Part shown: positions 39,422-42,171 of the stretch, one piece after another
Layout of the letters: every line of letters starts with the position of its first letter
How positions within the stretch are numbered: position 1 is the first letter of the stretch
NCBI RefSeq assembly: GCF_016428975.1
Contig: NZ_JAELTT010000037.1
Span: 1 to 42,171, forward strand
Length of the DNA: 42,171 bases
Direction: 5' to 3'
Source of the DNA: Dyella sp. ASV21
GTDB lineage: Bacteria > Pseudomonadota > Gammaproteobacteria > Xanthomonadales > Rhodanobacteraceae
The notes under the pieces: generated by a model
What the model saw: the letters and a program-made list of their open reading frames with translations, nothing else
Told to the model about the DNA's origin: nothing
Database searches by the model: none
Translations under genes and position numbers: made by a program

Positions 39422-40329
39422 GCGGCCTGCGTTCCTCCGGCGAGCTTGCGCTTGAACAAGCGCCACCACTGGCCGGGAATCTGCAGCAGAAAGTGCATCC
39501 ACAACCCCAGCCACACCACGGTGCGCAGCAGGAATCCGGATGCGGCCGGGTCGTACTTGCGGAACCAGCGCCACATGCCGCGATGCTTATGCCAGCTCAC
39601 GAAGACGGGGCGGTGACGGCTGGAGCTGCCCTTGCCGTGCAACACACGCACATCGCCGGCCAGCAGCACGCGATAACCTGCGTTGCGCACGCGTCGGCAC
39701 AGGTCCAGATCTTCACAGTGCAGGAAATACGCTTCGTCAAAACCGGCCAGGTAATTGAACACGCGGTGCGGCATCAACATGAGCGCACCGGACACGGCCT
39801 CGGCCTCGAGCAGTTGCGCGGGAATCGGTCCCTCGACGTTTACGCCTTCGCCCGAGCGCCCGAACATCGTATTGAGCGCGCGCCGCAATAAGGGGTCACG
39901 GCGATAAGACGCCGGATCGGCCACACCCAGTTCATCGCATACCACGGCGCCAAGCACGCCTGCGCGAGGTTGCGCGGCAAGGGTGACCAGCAGCTTCTGC
40001 AGCGTGGCGTTGTCGATCAGGCAATCGGGATTGAGCACCAGCAGCGACTTGCCCTGGGCCTTGGCGGCACCGCGATTCACTGCAGGCCCAAAACCCAGGT
40101 TGGCGCGGTTGTACATCACCTGCAAGCGGGCATCGCCCTCATGCGCACGCGCAATGGCCTGCGGAATGCCGTCCTTGGAGGCATTGTCGACCAGGATCAT
40201 TTCCAGGGGCGTATCGCAGGCAAGCACGCGCCGCACGCAATCACGCAACGTGGGGCCACTGTCGGCCGCCACCACGATCACACTGACCGGCAACACCGAA
40301 GACAAGGAGGGAGCAGTTTCCGTATTCAC
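39418..40329 (-). CDS. Family 2 glycosyltransferase (rhamnosyltransferase-like)
   Basis: The protein has 303 residues from a GTG start. The GT-A fold is shown by VSVIVVAADSGPTLRDCVRR, MILVDNASKDG, the NRANLGFGPAVNRGA segment of the WbbL-like subgroup, LNPDCLI (probable DxD-equivalent) and DEAYFLHCEDLDLCRRVR, with the catalytic ED. The C-terminal part ends in a hydrophobic stretch (GFLLRTVVWLGLWMHFLLQI) that likely contacts the membrane. Members add rhamnose or other sugars to lipopolysaccharide or capsule. The acceptor is unknown and no polysaccharide cluster surrounds it. Confidence 0.92.
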   Translation of the reverse strand: MNTETAPSLSSVLPVSVIVVAADSGPTLRDCVRRVLACDTPLEMILVDNASKDGIPQAIARAHEGDARLQVMYNRANLGFGPAVNRGAAKAQGKSLLVLNPDCLIDNATLQKLLVTLAAQPRAGVLGAVVCDELGVADPASYRRDPLLRRALNTMFGRSGEGVNVEGPIPAQLLEAEAVSGALMLMPHRVFNYLAGFDEAYFLHCEDLDLCRRVRNAGYRVLLAGDVRVLHGKGSSSRHRPVFVSWHKHRGMWRWFRKYDPAASGFLLRTVVWLGLWMHFLLQIPGQWWRLFKRKLAGGTQAA

Positions 40330-40410
40330 CGGGAGAAGTATGCGCGAGACCGTGGTTTTCCAAAACGGGAAAGACGCCCCATAGACGTCTTCATGGTGTG
40401 CGGGCTGAAG

Positions 40411-41157
40411 CTATCGCCCCGATCCCAGCACTTCGTGAATCGGCGCGGGCACGCCATCGACTCCCTGCGACAGCCAGGGCTGTTCGCCTTCCCAACCATA
40501 CAGCTCCCAGCCGACCAGGCGATGCAGGTGATCGCCGCGCCTATCCCACAGGATATCGCCGCGCCCTTCCGGCAAGCTCGCCACGAACCAGCGACCGCCG
40601 GGGCCGAAGCAGCAACGGGGACTGGCCTGATCGATCACCCGACCCTCGCCAAACACGTAACGTCCCCTGCCCTCGCTCGCCGGCTCAAAACGTGCCGGCT
40701 CGCCGTGCGGGTCGACGAACGGCCCGGTAACTTCGCACCAATCGACGGGCAGCAATTCGATGATGCAAGCCGGCGGCCCCACCCGCGCCATCGCCAGTTC
40801 GCGCCACTCCGCCGTCGCCACGCCAGCCGTGGCACGACGCACGCGTCGATCGAGCAGCGATTCCAGCAAGGCAACCAGCGAAAACCCCACCAGCGCGCCC
40901 AGCAAAGCCGCACCCCAAGCCAGCACGTCACCGCCCAGTGCCCGCTGCAAGGCGAACAACACGCCCGGCAAACCCCACCGAAGACCACGACGACACCACT
41001 CCGCGCGATCGGCATAACGCCGGTCAAAGTACACCGCGCCGGCCACCAGCACACACAACACCATGGCGCCAACCCACCAGGGCAACAGCCCCAGCAAGCC
41101 GATCCATGCCACCGCCGGCAGCATGCGAGCGCACCAGCGGGACAGCGGTGAGACCAC
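40411..41157 (-). CDS. Hypothetical membrane protein
   Basis: The protein has 248 residues from GTG 41157; an ATG 11 codons on is an alternative. I recognise no family. Residues 12-45 and 62-100 are hydrophobic (MLPAVAWIGLLGLLPWWVGA and LAWGAALLGALVGFSLVALL), giving two to four membrane helices. The remaining 140 residues are soluble, rich in W, G and R, with CCFGPGGRWFVASLPEGRGD and LYGWEGEQPWL resembling beta strands. It starts 46 bases after purL on the same strand, so the two may share a transcript. Confidence 0.7.
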   Translation of the reverse strand: MVSPLSRWCARMLPAVAWIGLLGLLPWWVGAMVLCVLVAGAVYFDRRYADRAEWCRRGLRWGLPGVLFALQRALGGDVLAWGAALLGALVGFSLVALLESLLDRRVRRATAGVATAEWRELAMARVGPPACIIELLPVDWCEVTGPFVDPHGEPARFEPASEGRGRYVFGEGRVIDQASPRCCFGPGGRWFVASLPEGRGDILWDRRGDHLHRLVGWELYGWEGEQPWLSQGVDGVPAPIHEVLGSGR

Positions 41158-41202
41158 GTCAGGCCCGCGCCTCAGACACGGACCCGACGTAATCGCGATG
41201 CA

Positions 41203-42171
41203 TTAGCCGCACCACACCCGTGCGTTGCGGAACATGCGCATCCACGGCGAATCTTCGCCCCATTTCTCCGGATGCCAGCTCATCTGCACGCTGCGGAACA
41301 CGCGCTCGGGATGCGGCATCATGATGGTCACGCGACCATCCGCGGCGGTGAAACCGGTGAGACCGCCCGGCGAACCGTTGGGGTTCAGCGGGTAGTCCTC
41401 GGTGGGCTTGCCGCGGTTGTCCACGTAACGCAGCGCACCGCCCGCCTTGGACGGGCTGCAGCTGTACGGGAAGTTCACGCGACCTTCGCCGTGCGCCACC
41501 GCCACCGGGATGCGCGAGCCGGCCATGCCCTTGAAGAAGATGCTGGGCGAATCGAGCACTTCCAGCGTGGCCACGCGCGCTTCGTATTGCTCGGAAGCAT
41601 TGCGCAGGAACTTCGGCCAATGCTGCGCGCCCGGAATGATGTCCTTGAGCTGGCTCATCATCTGGCAGCCGTTGCACACGCCCAGCGCGAAGCGCGAGGC
41701 GTCGGCGAAGAAGGTGCTGAATTCCGCGCGCAGGTATTCGTTGTACAGAATGGACGTGGCCCAGCCACGACCCGCGCCCAGCACGTCGCCGTAGGAGAAG
41801 CCACCGCACGCCGCCAGACCACGGAAGTCGGCCAGCTTGATGCGGCCGGCGGCGAGGTCGGACATATGCACGTCCACCGCCTCGAAGCCGGCGCGGGTGA
41901 ACGCGGCGGCCATTTCCACCTGACCGTTCACGCCCTGCTCGCGCAGCACCGCCACACGCGGCTTGGCGCCCTTGGCGATGTACGGCGCGGCGATGTCGTC
42001 GGCCGGCTCAAAGCTGAGCTTGGGGCTGATGCCCGGATCAGCATCGTCCAGGCGCCACTCGTTCTCGGCGTCGGCCGTCAGCGGGTTGTCGCGCAGGCGC
42101 TGCATGGCGTGGCTGGTTTCGTTCCACGCGTCGAACAGCGTGCGCCAATTCCACTTGAACAGCGTGTCGCC
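41203..42171 (-). CDS. purL: Phosphoribosylformylglycinamidine synthase, C-terminal part (partial)
   Basis: PurL converts FGAR to FGAM in purine synthesis. The 322 residues seen are the C-terminal end of the large, single-chain enzyme; the reading frame stays open to the right edge. They contain the glutamine amidotransferase domain: [37 protein letters not shown], the nucleophile cysteine in [13 protein letters not shown], and the His-Glu pair in [11 protein letters not shown]. The final [12 protein letters not shown] is typical. The start codon lies outside the window. Confidence 0.97.
   Translation of the reverse strand, partial: GDTLFKWNWRTLFDAWNETSHAMQRLRDNPLTADAENEWRLDDADPGISPKLSFEPADDIAAPYIAKGAKPRVAVLREQGVNGQVEMAAAFTRAGFEAVDVHMSDLAAGRIKLADFRGLAACGGFSYGDVLGAGRGWATSILYNEYLRAEFSTFFADASRFALGVCNGCQMMSQLKDIIPGAQHWPKFLRNASEQYEARVATLEVLDSPSIFFKGMAGSRIPVAVAHGEGRVNFPYSCSPSKAGGALRYVDNRGKPTEDYPLNPNGSPGGLTGFTAADGRVTIMMPHPERVFRSVQMSWHPEKWGEDSPWMRMFRNARVWCG

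Overview
The window is GC-rich and densely coded. It looks like a piece of a gammaproteobacterial chromosome of the Xanthomonadales (Lysobacterales), most likely Rhodanobacteraceae (Dyella, Rhodanobacter or Luteibacter type). This placement is inferred from the glyA-nrdR-ribD and ribE-ribB-ribH-nusB-thiL-pgpA blocks, the protein sequences, the type 2 PyrF and the lysyl-PG synthase/AcvB pair. I see no tRNA, rRNA, CRISPR array, transposase or prophage gene.

Region 1 (1-7400, mostly minus strand) is the riboflavin operon. A clear FMN riboswitch with a downstream intrinsic terminator leads into ribE, a ribB carrying a dead GTP cyclohydrolase II domain, an LD-carboxypeptidase, ribH, nusB, a GNAT acetyltransferase, thiL and pgpA. 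Most downstream junctions are stop/start overlaps. Beyond it lies a secreted cysteine-rich protein resembling the lysozyme inhibitor Ivy.

Region 2 (7500-17450) carries a LysR/quinone-reductase-like divergent pair, a PhyH dioxygenase/Gfo-Idh pair, then glyA-nrdR-ribD. The LysR and PhyH modules therefore separate ribD from the rest of the rib genes. A secreted alpha/beta hydrolase, a TetR regulator and an aldo/keto reductase lacking the usual catalytic His follow on the plus strand.

Region 3 (17447-22007) holds a DUF817 membrane protein, the translation factor ettA, a field of short hairpin repeats, pyrF and a Crp/Fnr-family regulator.

Region 4 (22275-27633, minus strand) is the most unusual part: an R-body (reb) locus. 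Eight closely packed genes run sigma factor, short RebB-like protein, Reb-like protein with a Pro/Ala-rich leader, a 711-residue protein, two small proteins, then two near-identical RebB proteins. R-bodies are coiled protein ribbons known from killer endosymbionts of Paramecium. The 711-residue protein shows, in order, the motifs of the adenosine deaminase fold (HxH, GxDxxGxE, HxGE, GH, TxD). A link between R-bodies and a deaminase-like enzyme is the best candidate here for an undescribed system.

Region 5 (27819-42171) contains an mprF-acvB-acyltransferase envelope operon, an OPT-family transporter behind a tiny leader ORF, peptide deformylase, a CstA-type transporter with its small YbdD partner, a DUF2127 membrane protein, an EamA exporter coupled to a family 2 glycosyltransferase, an unrecognised membrane protein and the 3' end of purL.
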